64,000 bases of DNA from assembly GCF_950295315.1 (NCBI RefSeq), contig NC_080179.1:73241174-73305173 (forward strand), written 5' to 3'. A model generated the notes under the pieces. It made no database searches and was not told the origin of the DNA. It saw nothing but the letters and a program-made list of their open reading frames with translations. Of the stretch, positions 11,099 through 23,305 are shown one piece after another; position 1 is the first letter of the stretch, and every line of letters begins with the position of its first letter. A program made the position numbers and the translations under genes. The DNA comes from Erinaceus europaeus. Lineage: Eukaryota; Chordata; Mammalia; Eulipotyphla; Erinaceidae.

Positions 11099-11605
11099 TT
11101 TTGAACTTTCTATATGATAGGGACATAAACATCTTTCTGAATGCTGAGTCCTTGGGAGTCATTCTTTATGATACCATATTCCCTTGAAGTGTAAGATTGT
11201 TTTGTATTATATATTTTTGTCTCTTCCTGTTGCTACTGTAAATTTCGTTATTATCTTTATTGTTTGTGTTAGCAATTTAGAGTTGAACTGCTTATCACTT
11301 AATTCTCCAGCAGGTGGTGCTGTGGCTTTACTTGATTTGACTATTTACTTATTCCGGGTTTCCATTCATGCGTAGACCAGTATTCCTGTTTGTTAGGTCA
11401 GCAAGGCTGGAAAGGGGATAGAGACGGTTTATTGCTGTTTTACATATGCCAGAGGGAAGACCCTGATACATGTTCATATTATTACTGATATCCCTCCTCT
11501 CTGGGCTCGCAGATCTGGGAGTTGACTATCCGTTTGATGATTGTGCAATTCAGAATATTAATACTGTTTCTGAAAAGGTCTGAGTTGTAGTCAGAGAATT
11601 TTTTT

Positions 11606-11747
11606 TTTAATTTTTTTTTATTTAAGAAAGGATTAACAAAACCATAGGGTAGGAGGGGTACAACTCCACACAATTCCCACCACCCAATCTCCATATCCCA
11701 CCCCTTTCCCTGATAGCCTTCCCATTCTCTGTCCCTCTGGGAGCATG
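11606..11747 (-). mobile_element. Young L1 3' end (short, minus)
   Basis: A T-rich tail followed by GAAAGGATTAACAAAACCAT and GGGGTACAACTCCACACAAT, broken off after GGGAGCATGG. It is the left arm of a head-to-head pair with the next element. Confidence 0.75.
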
Positions 11748-11795
11748 GCTCTGAGTTCTATTCAAGCTGGCTAATCCAGTATCTAAAACAGCATC

Positions 11796-12266
11796 ACAAG
11801 AGCCTGCAGGGAGGGCCCCCCAACACCTCATCTGCACTATTCCAGCCTTTAGGTCCATGATTGTTCAACAATTTGTTTGGCTTTGTATGTTAACTCTCTT
11901 TTCAGCCACCAGGTTCCGGATGCCAACAAGATGCCGACCAGACTTCCCTGGACAGACGACCCCACCAATGTGTCCTGGAGCTCCGCTTCCCCAGAGCCCT
12001 TCCCCACTAGGGAAAGAGAGAGGCAGGCTGGGAGTATGGATCCACCTGTCAACACCCATGTTCAGCAGAGAAGCAATTACAGAAGCCAGACCTTCCACCT
12101 TCTGCAACCCACAACGACCCTGGATCCATGCTCCCAGAGGGATAGAGAATGGGAAAGCTATCAGGGGAGGGGATGGGATATGGAGATCGGGTTATGGGAA
12201 TTGTGGAACTGTACCCCTCTTATTCTATGGTTTTGTTGATGTCTCCTTTCTTAAATTAAAAAAAAA
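11796..12266 (+). mobile_element. Young L1 3' end (plus), separate insertion
   Basis: Runs from the CCCCCCAACACCTCATCTGC region to CTTTCTTAAATTAAAAAA. TSD AAAACAGCATC at 11785-11795 and 12267-12277 shows it inserted on its own next to the minus copy. Several overlapping open frames here are shadows of repeat sequence. Confidence 0.82.
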
Positions 12267-12277
12267 AAAACAGCATC

Positions 12278-14085
12278 TGGCAGGCTGGTAAAATTGAAGA
12301 TCAATTTAATAATATGCACACATGAGATTATAAGACTTCACCTCAAGAACTAGGGAAAATGGGAGAATGTGGGTTATAAAGGAAAGAGGAGGGGTGTCAC
12401 ATGACTAATGTTTAAAAGAGTAGCCCCCCCTTTTTTTCTCCAGATAGGTAATTTTCTACAGATAATTCTACATTCGGATCATAGCCCCAGTCTTTGTTCT
12501 TATAGATAGTTAGAGAGTAGCAATTACTTCTCTGGGATAGTCCAGAGCTATTCCTTAGCCCAGAAGACCTCAACTGACAAATTCTAAGAATCTTAGGGAA
12601 TCTTGTTCTAAGTGCCTTCAGTAACATTTTTTAACTAAGTGAAAAATATTTTGGAATGCCTTAAAGCATACAACAACCACACACACACGTTCTACCTTTA
12701 TTTTACAATAACCATTTTTTTATTTTGTAATTCTGGTAGTGACTTTCCTAATAGCCAAGAATCAATAATTTTTCTAAATTTTGTTTTAGGAAAAAAATAT
12801 CACATCCTGTTCCTGAAATGATAAGGGCTATAGTAATTTTAGGATGGTAGGTTAGGAGAGTAGAAGATTTAGATATTCTACTTGTTTCAACTTTGTCATT
12901 AATTACTTGCATGCCCTCTGACAAGTCAGTCATATAACCCCCATTTCTGTGTCTGTAAAATCATTACTGGACTAACTCTAACTGATTTCTTTGCTCAAGC
13001 ACTGAGGATGGACAACTCAAGATCTGGTACCAACAATCTCCCATCGGGGACAAGATTAGAGGACACAGTGCAGAGCTTCTTTGTGATGCTACAATGAAGC
13101 CCATGGCTTTCTTGATATTAAAAGGGAATAAAAGAGAACTCTGCCAGCATCTACTAACCATGAATTTATGCAGCAGTGACAGTTTTTTTTTCCTATTAAT
13201 AGATGCAGATGCCCAGGGGCTTACCATTTTCCTACTAGCTTAATAAGGAGAAAAAGATTGAAGGGGAGGCAGACAGAGATGCCTAATTGCATAGCCAGCA
13301 GCTATTGCTGTGTTGCTCACAGGAGCAAACTCAAAAGGAAGAGAAAAGGCAAGATGGCAATTCAGCATTGCCCATGCTAGTATGCTATCCCCAAAGGAAA
13401 TGACAATCAAGTCATTCCGATCTGTTTTGGTGCATCTCTTGGAGCACATTTAATTAAAAACCCAGATGAACTTTCACTCAACAATGGGCATGCCCAGAGA
13501 TAAAAAACAAAGCTGAAGCTATATTGAGCTTCTGAATACTTACTACAAAAATATAGCACTGTATATACATACATGAAGCTCAGTTTCCTTAGACTTGTGA
13601 AACCATCATGGTTTTCAACTGAGAAAGTTTTTAGGCCTTTCTATATGGTTTCATGGACATCTGAACATAGGAAACTTGTGAGAGTCAAAGGTAAATATAA
13701 AGTCAGATAGCACCTTGTATATATTTATAGCTTTGCTTTTTCCCCTCATTTCATCTCTAAACTAAGTAAGTTTCTCTCACATTTAAGCTCCCTGAAAGTT
13801 AACCTTTTATTCTTCAAATAATCTGTTCCTAGTAGGGGAAAATAAGACTCTAAAAGTAGCATATAAATTAAGAAGAAGTTGAAAGTTAAATAAAAGAGGC
13901 CAAGTCATGCACACTGAATGAATTAATCTTTAAACAACCTCTTCACTAAAGATGACATTCCACAAAGACCATTAGAAGGATAGTTACTAAGAACTATTCT
14001 GATATCACAAGCAATATCTTAATAAACCACATAGCATAGAATCAAATCTATGCCCAGCCAGGAATTAATTATTCAATAATTGAAA
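12278..14085. other. Single-copy DNA, possible conserved non-coding block
   Basis: About 1.8 kb without recognised repeats. The interval 12960-13480 has balanced base composition and no low-complexity tracts. It contains short open frames on the minus strand, but no domain or codon signature I recognise. Confidence 0.45.
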
Positions 14086-14475
14086 ATTAAATATTGCTCA
14101 GCTGTTGTTAAAAATGATGACGTCATTTCCTTTGCCTCATCTTGGATGGAACTTGAAGAGATAGTGTTAAGTGAGATAAAAAAAATGAAAAGGATTAAGT
14201 ACCAGATGACTGTATTCATGGGTGCAACTTAAGAAACAAGGATAGAAATAGAAAACACAGTGAAACTTGGACTGTGTTTGACTTAGTATACCAAAGCAAA
14301 GGACTCTGAGGAAGGAAGAGAGCTAGGAACTGACCACCTAGTTCATGATGGTAAAGGATTTAAGTTGGGGGTGAAAGTGTTTTGCAGACACCTATCACAG
14401 GGAGGTGAAAAATTGTACACATTTGTCAACACCTGTACTGTAATCCATTAACCCCACTATACTAAAGGAAAAAAC
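14086..14475 (+). mobile_element. L1M-like 3'UTR
   Basis: CTTGGATGGAACTTGAAGAG, GTTAAGTGAGATAA, then AAGCAAAGGACTCTGAGG and GTGTTTTGCAGACACCTATC follow the L1 3'UTR order. It ends near an AAAGGAAAAAAC tail. Confidence 0.75.
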
Positions 14476-14507
14476 AAAGCATTAACCATATTTTGAGTTA
14501 GTTTTCT

Positions 14508-14657
14508 TTTTTTAAATTTATTTGTTTATTAATGAGAAAGATAGGAGGAGACAGAAAGAACCAGACATCATTCTGGCACATATGCTGCTGGGGATTGAAC
14601 TCAGGACCTCCTGCTTCAGAGTCCAAAGCTTGATCACTGTGCCACCTCCCAGACCAC
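14508..14657 (-). mobile_element. Family C SINE, well bounded
   Basis: Reference copy for family C in this window: tail-side TTTATTAATGAGAAAGATAG, then GGGATTGAACTCAGGACCTC and GTGCCACCTCCCAGACCAC. Perfect 15-bp TSD TTGAGTTAGTTTTCT at 14493-14507 and 14658-14672. Confidence 0.88.
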
Positions 14658-14672
14658 TTGAGTTAGTTTTCT

Positions 14673-15620
14673 GCTAGAGGCTGAGCATATAGGAATGAAA
14701 AGTTAACTGCCTTAAGCAAATTAGTAAGGAAACATAATTGATGTTTACATACAAATAACAAAACCTTCTCTGGCTAACCACTTATACTTTCCCAGAGGGG
14801 AAATCTGTAGTTAGAGTCACAAAGGCTTGAGGTAAGTTACATCTACTGTAACTCTGATAAAAATTTAGTGCAAAACCAAGAGATTTGCCTCAGACCAAAA
14901 AGTCAAGGCAGGATTCATAGAGGTCATACTACCTTCACAAGCTGATGTTCTTTAAGGTGAAGTCATTGTCAACTTTATAAACTATTGTTAAATTGTTACC
15001 AAAAACAGTCGTCTCAACTTACCTCCAGCAGTCAACTATGAGTCCATATAGTTCTACTTTTTAATGAAATATACAAAACTTTGTCATGTCAATCTGCTGG
15101 GCATGAAAATATAAACCATTATGGTTTCACTCTGTACTTTTCTGTGTCATACAAGGGTTGTGCTTAATTTTTTTCATATTTAATTTTGCCTTCTGTCATC
15201 TCTGTTCGTATATATTGCCTATTTTTCAATTGCACGGTTCATATATTTTTCTATGTGTTGTAGAACAGTCATTATGAACCCTTCATATATTTTACAGATG
15301 ATAAAGCAGCAAATAACTCCACAATCTCAGTGACTAAGAACATCAATATATATTATTTGGCTTGACACAAATTCTGCCTCAGGTTTAGGCAAAGAACTTT
15401 AGGAACTTAAGTTCTTTGAATTTGAATTCTTTTTTCTTAGTAAAGTCAGGAAAGAAAAATGGGAAGTTATCTATAAATCACTCAAGATTCATTATCAATA
15501 GTCATATTGTTCTTGTTACTACAAAGTGGTTAAGGAGTGTAGAGTAATATAAAACATTTCACAAACATGCTGTATTATTTAAAATCTGTCTAAATAGAAA
15601 GATTAAAAATATATAATATT
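14673..15620. other. Single-copy DNA
   Basis: A+T-rich with no recognised repeat or gene. Confidence 0.45.
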
Positions 15621-15745
15621 GGGCTGAGAAGATAGTCCCAGTGTTCCCACAACAGACCTTTAAGCATTCTGAGGCTCAGAGGTCACAGGTTCAGTCCTCA
15701 GAACCACCATTTCTCTGGGGAAAAGAATACTATCAGTTATTAAAT
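15621..15745 (+). mobile_element. Family B SINE, diverged
   Basis: GGGCTGAGAAGATAGTCCC head and a CACAGGTTCAGTCCTCAG B-box-like segment. The 3' body is poor. Confidence 0.55.
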
Positions 15746-15884
15746 AAGTTATAAAATATAACAAGTTTAGTATGAAAAATTATTTCCTTTAATAAAATTA
15801 TTTCTCCTTGATTATTGAGCTCTGAGTTTAACAAGCCCATATGAGAAGTTACATTAATCATTTAATTTTTGTTTCTCATTGCTG

Positions 15885-16290
15885 AGGCTTCACCACAACT
15901 GGGCCAACATTTTCACAGAGAGAGAGAGAGAGACAGAGTGAGAAAGGGAACACTGTCACAACACCAAAGTTCCACCCAGTGCAGTAGAAGTCAGGCTTGG
16001 ACCTAAGATACATACAGGGCAAAGCAGACACACTCCCAGAGAAGCTGTCTTCCTAATCCCCAACAATGAGTTGTAAAATCATCATGGCACTGGAGGCCAA
16101 TTTGTTTATGACTTGTGGTATTTTTACATGTGAAAGTACTCGGGTTCCTAGTATATGTTTTCCCAGTAAATTTGTAAAAGCTTTCTTTCTTTCTTTCTTT
16201 TCAGATAGAGACAGATAATGGGATGGGGGGAGAGATAGGGTAGTGAAATACCTGCTTAAGTGCTCACATTACAGTGCTCAAGAAGGCAGG
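15885..16290 (-). mobile_element. Degenerate SINE debris
   Basis: 15885-16070 has a GAGA tract and a GCTTGGACCTAAGATAC segment in family C order. 16178-16290 is a (CTTT)n tract followed by GATAGAGACAGATAATGGG, resembling a minus-strand SINE start. Boundaries are uncertain. Confidence 0.35.
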
Positions 16291-17104
16291 TTTGTTGTCA
16301 TTATTTTAACTTTGAAACTCAACAAATTGTCTTTTAACATAAGCTATCCGATAATTGTTTGACTGGATGTATTCTGGGTTTAATTCTGAAATTTTTTTCA
16401 GCCTCTAAAATGTATTATTCCTGTCTTTGTTATAGGTACCTCATCAGACTATCAGAACTCAAACCTCCGTGAGACTTACTCTTACCTGACATAAACTGAT
16501 TTCCAGCTTTTACATTTGGGGCTGTACTTTGAGAGAAACATTTCCACATCATTAATCTATCTTCTGTAGTGTTAAGTGTGCTGTTTAACCTGTCTTTGGA
16601 GTTATCTTTTGTTTTAGTGACTGCATTCATTTCTTGAAACATTGTTTAATTTCCTTTCAAATCTGTTCTAGCCTTAGTTGTATTTCTTGGTCAAGTTCCT
16701 GTTCCTCTCCTTAATAAGTTAAACATTTATTTAATCACTGAAATTAATTTTCTTTAAAAACAGACACCTCTCTTTCTATTTAGTGTGCCTTTTTGTTTCC
16801 GCATCTTAAAAGTTCACATGCCTAAAATCACTGCATGACCAGCGCATGCTGTTTTTATGCCTTATCACCAATGTTCGATTGGCATTTGTTTTATAAATAT
16901 TTATTGTGTGCTTGCAATCACTTGGTTTGAATTCAAGGAGATATTGTAAGGGCTGTTTTCAGGCTGGATTACTTAATGACTTATATTTTCCTCAGCTAAG
17001 TGACTTGTCACGTAAGATCGTGATACTTAATCTTAATTTTAGAGTTTCTTAGGACTATGCAGGGTATATATTCCTGGTTCCTTTCTTTTATCAGTTCACT
17101 CATA
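16291..17104. other. Single-copy DNA with a minus open frame
   Basis: A 70-codon minus frame (16430-16642) contains a Glu/Asp/Asn/Lys-rich stretch (TTEDRLMMW) that faintly recalls L1 ORF1 coiled coil. I cannot support a gene. Confidence 0.35.
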
Positions 17105-17399
17105 GTTGGGAACTAAGAAACAAAGAAAGAAATGGAAAGCACAAAATGAAACCTGAGTTATCTATGGTATATTATAACAAAGCAAAGGACTCTGTTGGGG
17201 AGAGAGAAGACGGGAGCCAAGATGATGGTGTAGGGATCCAAGGCAGAGTAGTGGGATAGGACTGGGTTAGATGATAGGAATGGTACACAGCCACTGGCCA
17301 CAAATAGATGAAAGACTTTACCCATGTCTCAGCAACTCTCCTGTAAACCACTATTTCCTCAGTAAATGTTTTTAAGTAAAAAAAAAAAAAAAAAAAAAA
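17105..17399 (+). mobile_element. L1M-like 3' end with A-tail
   Basis: AACAAAGCAAAGGACTCTG and the run ending CTCCTGTAAACCACTAT match the L1 3' terminus. It ends in about 24 A residues (17376-17399). Confidence 0.7.
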
Positions 17400-17520
17400 T
17401 CAAGTTTAGAGTCCAGCTATTTGCCAATCCATGCCTTATTGTCTGTGCTAAAAAAATTAGTAGAAATGTCATTTTTAGTTAACAATCAAGTTCCTCATCT
17501 AATATACAGATTAAATAATA

Positions 17521-18155
17521 ATGTATTTTGCAGGGAGGTTGTGGGGGTGTGGTGGAGCCTGGCAGAGCTTGACCTGAGAGGTGAGTTCACCTGGTAAGTC
17601 TCCCTCTCTACGGAGGGGTTGAGCAAAAAGGGGAACAAAAGGTTGGTGGCCATGTAAGTCTTCCCTCCCCCACAAAAACATCCTGCATCTTCCCATAGGA
17701 GCCCAACATTCCCTAAAGACTTAAGTCTGCTTCACCCTATATTCCCTGCTACTATGGCCTGTCCCTTTATTATCTACATATCAATCTTCTGCTTTGTCTT
17801 ACAAATGACTAAAGGTCTCCTTCCAAATTCCCAACAGGGCATTGCTAATCCTGCCAGCTGAACCCCTAGCAACAGTTGCTGGAGAGGTCCATACCATTCC
17901 TGGCCCCCTTCTCCACCCCTTTCCTAACCATGTATGGTATTGTCAAGCCACTCCCGTTTCTGTTTTGTTTCTTCCATGTCCCGAGTGGGAGAAGGGCAGG
18001 TGTGCAGACCGAGAGGCTGGCCATTGTGGTTGGCACCACGTGGCTTAACCAGGTGTGCTTGCTCCCGACTATGGGGAGTTGGAATGAATAAAGATTTGTA
18101 TTGTTTTGCTTAGTTCCTGGGTTATCTCTCCCTCTCGTGCGACGCTAACCCGACA
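17521..18155 (+). mobile_element. LTR-like block with poly-A signal
   Basis: Unlike its A+T-rich neighbourhood, this block ends in an LTR-like way: GAATGAATAAAGATTTG (poly-A signal near 18087), a pyrimidine-rich stretch, CpGs and a final CCCGACA. Layout is like the 3' parts of the LTRs at 23306 and 32581. No matching terminal duplication was found, so the 5' end is a guess. Confidence 0.5.
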
Positions 18156-18161
18156 GTGCTT

Positions 18162-20136
18162 CAAGAGATTTTTATGAGGACTAAATAACTTCATAGAAAT
18201 GAAATGGAGTTTATAAAGGATAAAACACTTTAAAAGAAAAATTTTTATAAGGAAAATTTTTGATTTTTACTATGGGCAACATTTTAAGCTTACAAGATGC
18301 ATAGATTACAATATTGATAGTTTAACATTTATTTTTAATTGTATTATATAAAAGAGGCTGTCAACATTGAGATGATAATCTGTCACCTTTTGTGGGAGAG
18401 TGAATTTCATCAGGACTACATCTTGACTATCATTTATAAATATTTACTTACATCTTCTCCCTTTCATTGTAACAATGACTAATCATGTATCACCTAGTCT
18501 TGCTTATAGGAGAGATTTAAGGAACACTGAATCATTTTAAATGATTGAAGGTTTGAGATTACAGAAAGATGAATATTTTCAAAAGAGGTACTTGTGAAAA
18601 AATGCTGCCCATGTTTGAAATTTTGTAATCTAAGATATAAAATATTTCTGCTCAAAGTTCTTACTCCAGTCCCTACAACTTTGCATTAAATGAAATATTA
18701 GTACAGATACTCCTTTCTAGCAAGAAAAAAATTTGAAGAGGTACATTTTTTTCCACATGTCACAACCAGCTAATAGAGAGAAATGACTTTGAACATTCTC
18801 TGCATAGAAACATCCCTGTGACTCTGAGTAGAAATGACTTTCAAATTGAGGTAACTACTTGTCTTTTTTTCAGACCTTTTAGGTTGATGATAACTTTGTA
18901 GAATGCCTTGAGATTGATCCATAATGTAATTTATGGTCAATGGTAAACTAAAAAGTTCACTAAGTTTAATTATTTCTAAACAACTTGTTAAAGAGAGAAT
19001 AGTTGAAAGTAAGAGATAGTTTGTTAGACATAATTTCAATGGCAGAGAACATTTAAACTAAACTGTTTACAGGTTTCTATGCTCATTTCCTAGTGATGTC
19101 ATTTTTTTATCTTTCCCAATATATGAGTATATATATTTCCCAATATGCATAAGTATAAACTACATTATAAACTGCATATTTTCCTATACAAAGATATTCA
19201 CCTTTTCTTACAAAAAATAGAACGACCATGGTAACATGACCTAATGCCATTTTTCTATAAATAAATTATTAAACTATACTAATAGCTTTGTTATCCAAAG
19301 CAAAATGACAGTGTCACTCATAGTTGTTCAGTACATGTGGCTATTTGTGATACATATTGACATGTTTTGTAATGAAGTATAGGGAACAAAAATGATGCAC
19401 ATATTAATTTCATAGATATTGCTAAACCTCACTTCAAAAGGTCCATGCTACTCTTTACACTTATGAGGAACTAAAAAGGGGCTTTTTCTTCCTGAAAGGT
19501 ATCCTCATACCAAATAAAATATGGCTATGGAGGGAAGGAGTTACCTATAGCCACAAATAATTCTTTACAGCAGCAGGATGTATTACAATTTAATTTAGCC
19601 CTACCTACAGGGAGATGGCATTGACCCTGCATGCTGCAGTGTAATTTCTCACATCCTCTTCCCATGCCATTCGCATGCCCAGGGTGTTACCAGTGTTCTA
19701 GGCCCGAATACAAGAAATGGAATTGAAACAGACCATGTGACTTCCAGGGTCCTCATCTTAGGTTTGATTTCATTTACCAGAGTGGCTCACAGAACTCAGA
19801 GAAACATTTTTATTTTACAGATCACCATTTTATCATAGGATAAACTCAGTCACAGCTAGATAAAAAACATATTGCAAAGGATAAGGAAACTATGCAAAGC
19901 TTTTTATACCTTCTCCACAGGCACCACTCCTTCCTAGAATCCACAGCTTTACAAACCAAGAAGATCCTTGAACCTGCTTCTTTGATTTTAAATATAGGCT
20001 TTACTGCATAGAGATTATTGATTAAGTTATTAGTCATTTCCCATCTTTGGAAATCTAGTGGGTGGGACTGAAAGTTGCAATCTTCATCACTTACCTGATT
20101 CTCCTGTCCGTCTGCTTCAAAGACTATGGATTCTAT
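18162..20136. other. About 2 kb of single-copy DNA
   Basis: The longest clearly repeat-poor interval in the first 20 kb. It is A+T-rich with no gene signature. Short minus frames (18770-19039, 19846-20037) lack any recognisable domain. Confidence 0.45.
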
Positions 20137-20146
20137 TTTACTACTT

Positions 20147-20313
20147 ATTAAAAAAGATTTATTTTATTACATCACAGAGTTTCACATAACACAGAGTAAG
20201 AGGAGCAAGACAGTATTACTCCAACACATGTGGTACCAGGCACTGAACAGATAACAGCCAGTGTGCAACAAATCCAAAGGTTTTACCAGTTGAGCCATTT
20301 CTCCAGCCACGAC
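20147..20313 (-). mobile_element. Family C-like SINE
   Basis: On plus: AAAAAGATTTATTTTATTAC, a GCACTGAACAG segment and CCATTTCTCCAGCCAC. TSD TTTACTACTT at 20137-20146 and 20314-20323. Confidence 0.7.
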
Positions 20314-20323
20314 TTTACTACTT

Positions 20324-20866
20324 TTAATTTATCCTTCAAGCAACAAAAAACGAAAACCTAAATGATGTTAAACCAGACATAGTGAGTACTCATTTATTAT
20401 TGAGAGACTGAAAGTAAGACTAGTGCCTTCATTTAATGGCAATTTAAGCATAACCAAATGATTATATTTACATCTGCAAGTTTACATATTATTCTTCAAA
20501 AGATTTTTCAAAATCATGGGTATACACAATGTAAATTAAACAGTTGTTGAATAAGGAGAGACAGACTCTTCAAAATGCTAAACTAATTTTTTTAAAGCTA
20601 AGAATAGCTCTGATACTTAGAGACAAAAAGACATTTGTGCAAGCGATGATTTTCTGGCTTTTTTATTGACTGATATTATAACAGAGAAAGTCAGTTGACA
20701 GTGTATAGTGAGTTCAGGTGATGAAGGCTTTCTAAATATATTTCGCGTTTCCCTTGAAAAGCAATTCACATTTTAGAAGAACTGGCTATAAATAAGCATT
20801 TCTATAACATTTTACCTACTTTGAAGTTTTGTAACATTATTTGCAACAAATGGCTGCATAGAAAAG
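20324..20866. other. Single-copy DNA
   Basis: A+T-rich, nothing recognised. Confidence 0.45.
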
Positions 20867-20878
20867 TATCACAATTGC

Positions 20879-21170
20879 TGGGAGTCGGGACGTAGGGCAG
20901 CGGGTTAAGTGCAGGTGGCATGAAGCACAAAGACCGGCGTAAGGACCCCAGTCCAAGCCCCCGGCTCCCCACCTGCAGGGGAGTCGTTTCACAAGTGGTG
21001 AAGCAGGTCTGCAGGTGTCTGTCTGTCTCTCCCCCTCTCTGTCTTCCCCTCCTCTCTCCATTTCTCTCTGTCCTATCCAACAATGACATCAATAAAAACA
21101 ACAATAAAACAACAAGGGCAACAAATGGGAATAAATAAATATTTTGAAAAAAAAAAAAAAGAAAGATAAT
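20879..21170 (+). mobile_element. Family A SINE, short form
   Basis: Full length from GGGAGTCGGGACGTAGGGC to a 14-A tail. TSD TATCACAATTGC (20867-20878) versus TATCGCAACTGC (21171-21182). Confidence 0.93.
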
Positions 21171-21331
21171 TATCGCAACTGCAAGTTTCTAAGCATTACA
21201 TAAGCTGCTAAATAACTTTCACAGCGAAAGTTCTTAATAAAAAAAGTTTGAACTTAGACTGTATTGAGTAGGCTACATCTCATCAAACCTTATAATTTTA
21301 TTTTATAATCTAAAACACTAAGTGAAATTTA

Positions 21332-21675
21332 TTTATTTTTTTCCCTCCAGGGTTATTGCTGGGTCTTGGTGCCACTGCTCCTAAAGGCTATTTTTTCCCC
21401 ATTTGTTGCCCTGGTGGTTCTTTTTTTTTATTGTTGTTTTGGTTATTATTATTGTTGTTGCTGTCATTGTTGTTGGATAGGACTGAGAGAAATGGATAGA
21501 GGAGGGAAAGACAGAAAGGAGAAGAGAAAGACAGACACCTGCAGACCTGCTTCACCGCTTGTGAAACAATTCTCCTGCAGGTGGGGAGCCGGGGGCTGGA
21601 ACCAGGATCCTTGAGCGGGTCCTTGCGCTTCCCGCAAAGTGCGCCTAACCCACTGCGCTACCCCTTGACCTCCCT
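21332..21675 (-). mobile_element. Family A SINE, long form
   Basis: The long-form 3' segment (CCTCCAGGGTTATTGCTGGG) precedes the usual body. TSD TAAGTGAAATTTA (21319-21331) versus TAAGTAAAATTTA (21676-21688). Confidence 0.92.
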
Positions 21676-21706
21676 TAAGTAAAATTTAAATAGAAATTCT
21701 CAAGCT

Positions 21707-22036
21707 GGGGGCTGGGCGATAGCACAGCAAGTTAAGCACACGTGGCACAAAGTGCAAGAACCGGCATAAGGATCCCGGTTCGAGTCCGGCTACCCATCTG
21801 CAGGGGAGTTGCTTCACAAGCGGTGAGGCAAGTCTTCAGGTGTCTGTCTTTCTCTCTTCCTGTCTTCCCCTCCTCTCTCAATTTTTCTCTGTTTTATCCA
21901 ACAACAACAACAGCTATAACAACAATAACAAACACATCAAGGGCAACAAGATGGGAAAAATGGCCTCCTTGAGTAGTGGATTCATAGTGCTGACACTGAG
22001 CCCCAGTGGTAACCTGGAGGCAAAAATATATATATA
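21707..22036 (+). mobile_element. Family A SINE, long form
   Basis: Lies in opposite orientation to the previous element, only about 30 bp away. It ends with GAGCCCCAGTGGTAACCTGG, the long-form terminus. TSD TCTCAAGCT at 21698-21706 and 22037-22045. The pair forms an imperfect inverted repeat of about 330 bp. Confidence 0.92.
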
Positions 22037-22469
22037 TCTCAAGCTACTGTTACAAAGACAGCACCCATCCCCAAAAGATGCTGATACTATTTGATTAAAT
22101 TTAAAGCAGTATTCATATTTCACAGGAAATGAATAGGGGACTGATTTGTCAGAGCAGATTCATAGGAATCACGTTTAACCAAAAGAGTAAATATCTCTAT
22201 TCATAATTTTTATTTGTGTCCTTAATATTGCATCCCTTCTACCTTTGTAAATTTACTTCTTGAATTTTTTTTTTCACCTCAGCTCTTGGGGTTTATGATT
22301 CCTTACTTTAAAAGTTTAACTAGCAGCTGTTTCTTTACTTTAACAGTATATATTTTAAAAGTCTAAGTAGAGTCGGTAAACCCTCAGCTGGATTCACGAA
22401 GAAAAAAGGGAGGACTCAAACCCACAGGGTCGACATGAAAGTGGAAAGCAACCGTAGATACTTGAGGAA

Positions 22470-22720
22470 GACCAATAATCATGAGCACTGACTACACCGT
22501 GTGCCACAAAAGACAGGCTGATACATCTTCAGATCATACAAACTCTTAACACCGATTCAGGGAGAAATAGAAACCTTGAACAGACTAATTACAATCAAGA
22601 AAAACTGGAACATAATCAAGAGCTTCCCACAAACCCAAAGCCCAGAAGCAGATGGTTTTACCACTGAGTTTCAGCAGACATTTAAAGATAAGCTATTATC
22701 CATCCTTTTCATGTTCTTCT
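22470..22720 (+). mobile_element. L1 ORF2 fragment
   Basis: One frame shows PEADGFTTEFQQTFKD, corresponding to the L1 reverse-transcriptase region ([11 protein letters not shown] motif). The same region is less decayed at 31610-31680. Fragment with stops; it breaks off near an ACAACCCCTCCCCCCC run. Confidence 0.75.
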
Positions 22721-23021
22721 CCCCATCACAACCCCTCCCCCCCAATAAAAAAGTAAAATAAGGGAATGCTTCCAATTAGGCAAGGAAAAGATATCATGGG
22801 ATTCTAAGTATTCAAAATACCACTGGAAATGTGTGAGTAAGAGATTGCAGGCCAAATGCTTTTGTAGAGGATGCTGACACTCTGGTGGCAATGAGGTGGG
22901 CTGTCACCTGGTTTTTTAGAGGTGTGAATATGCAGCCTCTTGAAAAAATTTCTTCAATTAAGAAAACTATACTAAGAAAGAACAAATTTGTTTTAAAAAA
23001 AAGTTGTTTTTAACTTGAAAA

Positions 23022-23086
23022 ATTAACATTTTTAAAAAAATTTATAAAAAGGAAACATTGTCAAAACCATAGGATAAGAGGGGTGC
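23022..23086 (-). mobile_element. Very short young L1 3' end
   Basis: Only about 65 bp from the tail side: AAAAAGGAAACATTGTCAAA and CCATAGGATAAGAGGGG. Confidence 0.7.
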
Positions 23087-23305
23087 ATTCATATCTATGA
23101 CTAGCCTTTTCCATGTGTTCTTTTGATGGAGGTATAATGGAAGCCAAAGGCTCTCAGAATCGTTGTAAGAAAAACAAAGAAGGGGCTGACTTGTAAAGAG
23201 GTGGCACAAACATGTTTCTCAGAAAGCCAGTACATCATCTCTGAAGCTTTAATACCTATCTCAGATATGCCTAGAAATACTAATGTCTTAAAATATAGAA
23301 TATGT

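Larger units (their letters stand above)
9950..11400 (-). mobile_element. Old L1 (L1M-like) piece, interrupted by SINE fragments
   Basis: TTTTTCAGCCATTATTTCTT, followed by a TCTCAATTCC...GAGGACCCATCAT block and a CATTCCTAATGGAGTC block, follows the layout I know from minus-strand L1M 5'/internal sequence in other mammals. SINE debris interrupts it near 10530-10805 and 10985-11098. Too diverged for reading frames. Confidence 0.5.

Noticed and set aside
11857..12291. A 144-codon open frame, with similar frames at 40893, 56857 and 60226.
   Set aside because: All are translations of the same repeated L1 3' end, which is non-coding in LINEs.
16430..16642. A 70-codon minus frame as a small gene or exon.
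   Set aside because: No domain, no supporting splice structure, and only a faint hint of L1 ORF1-like composition.
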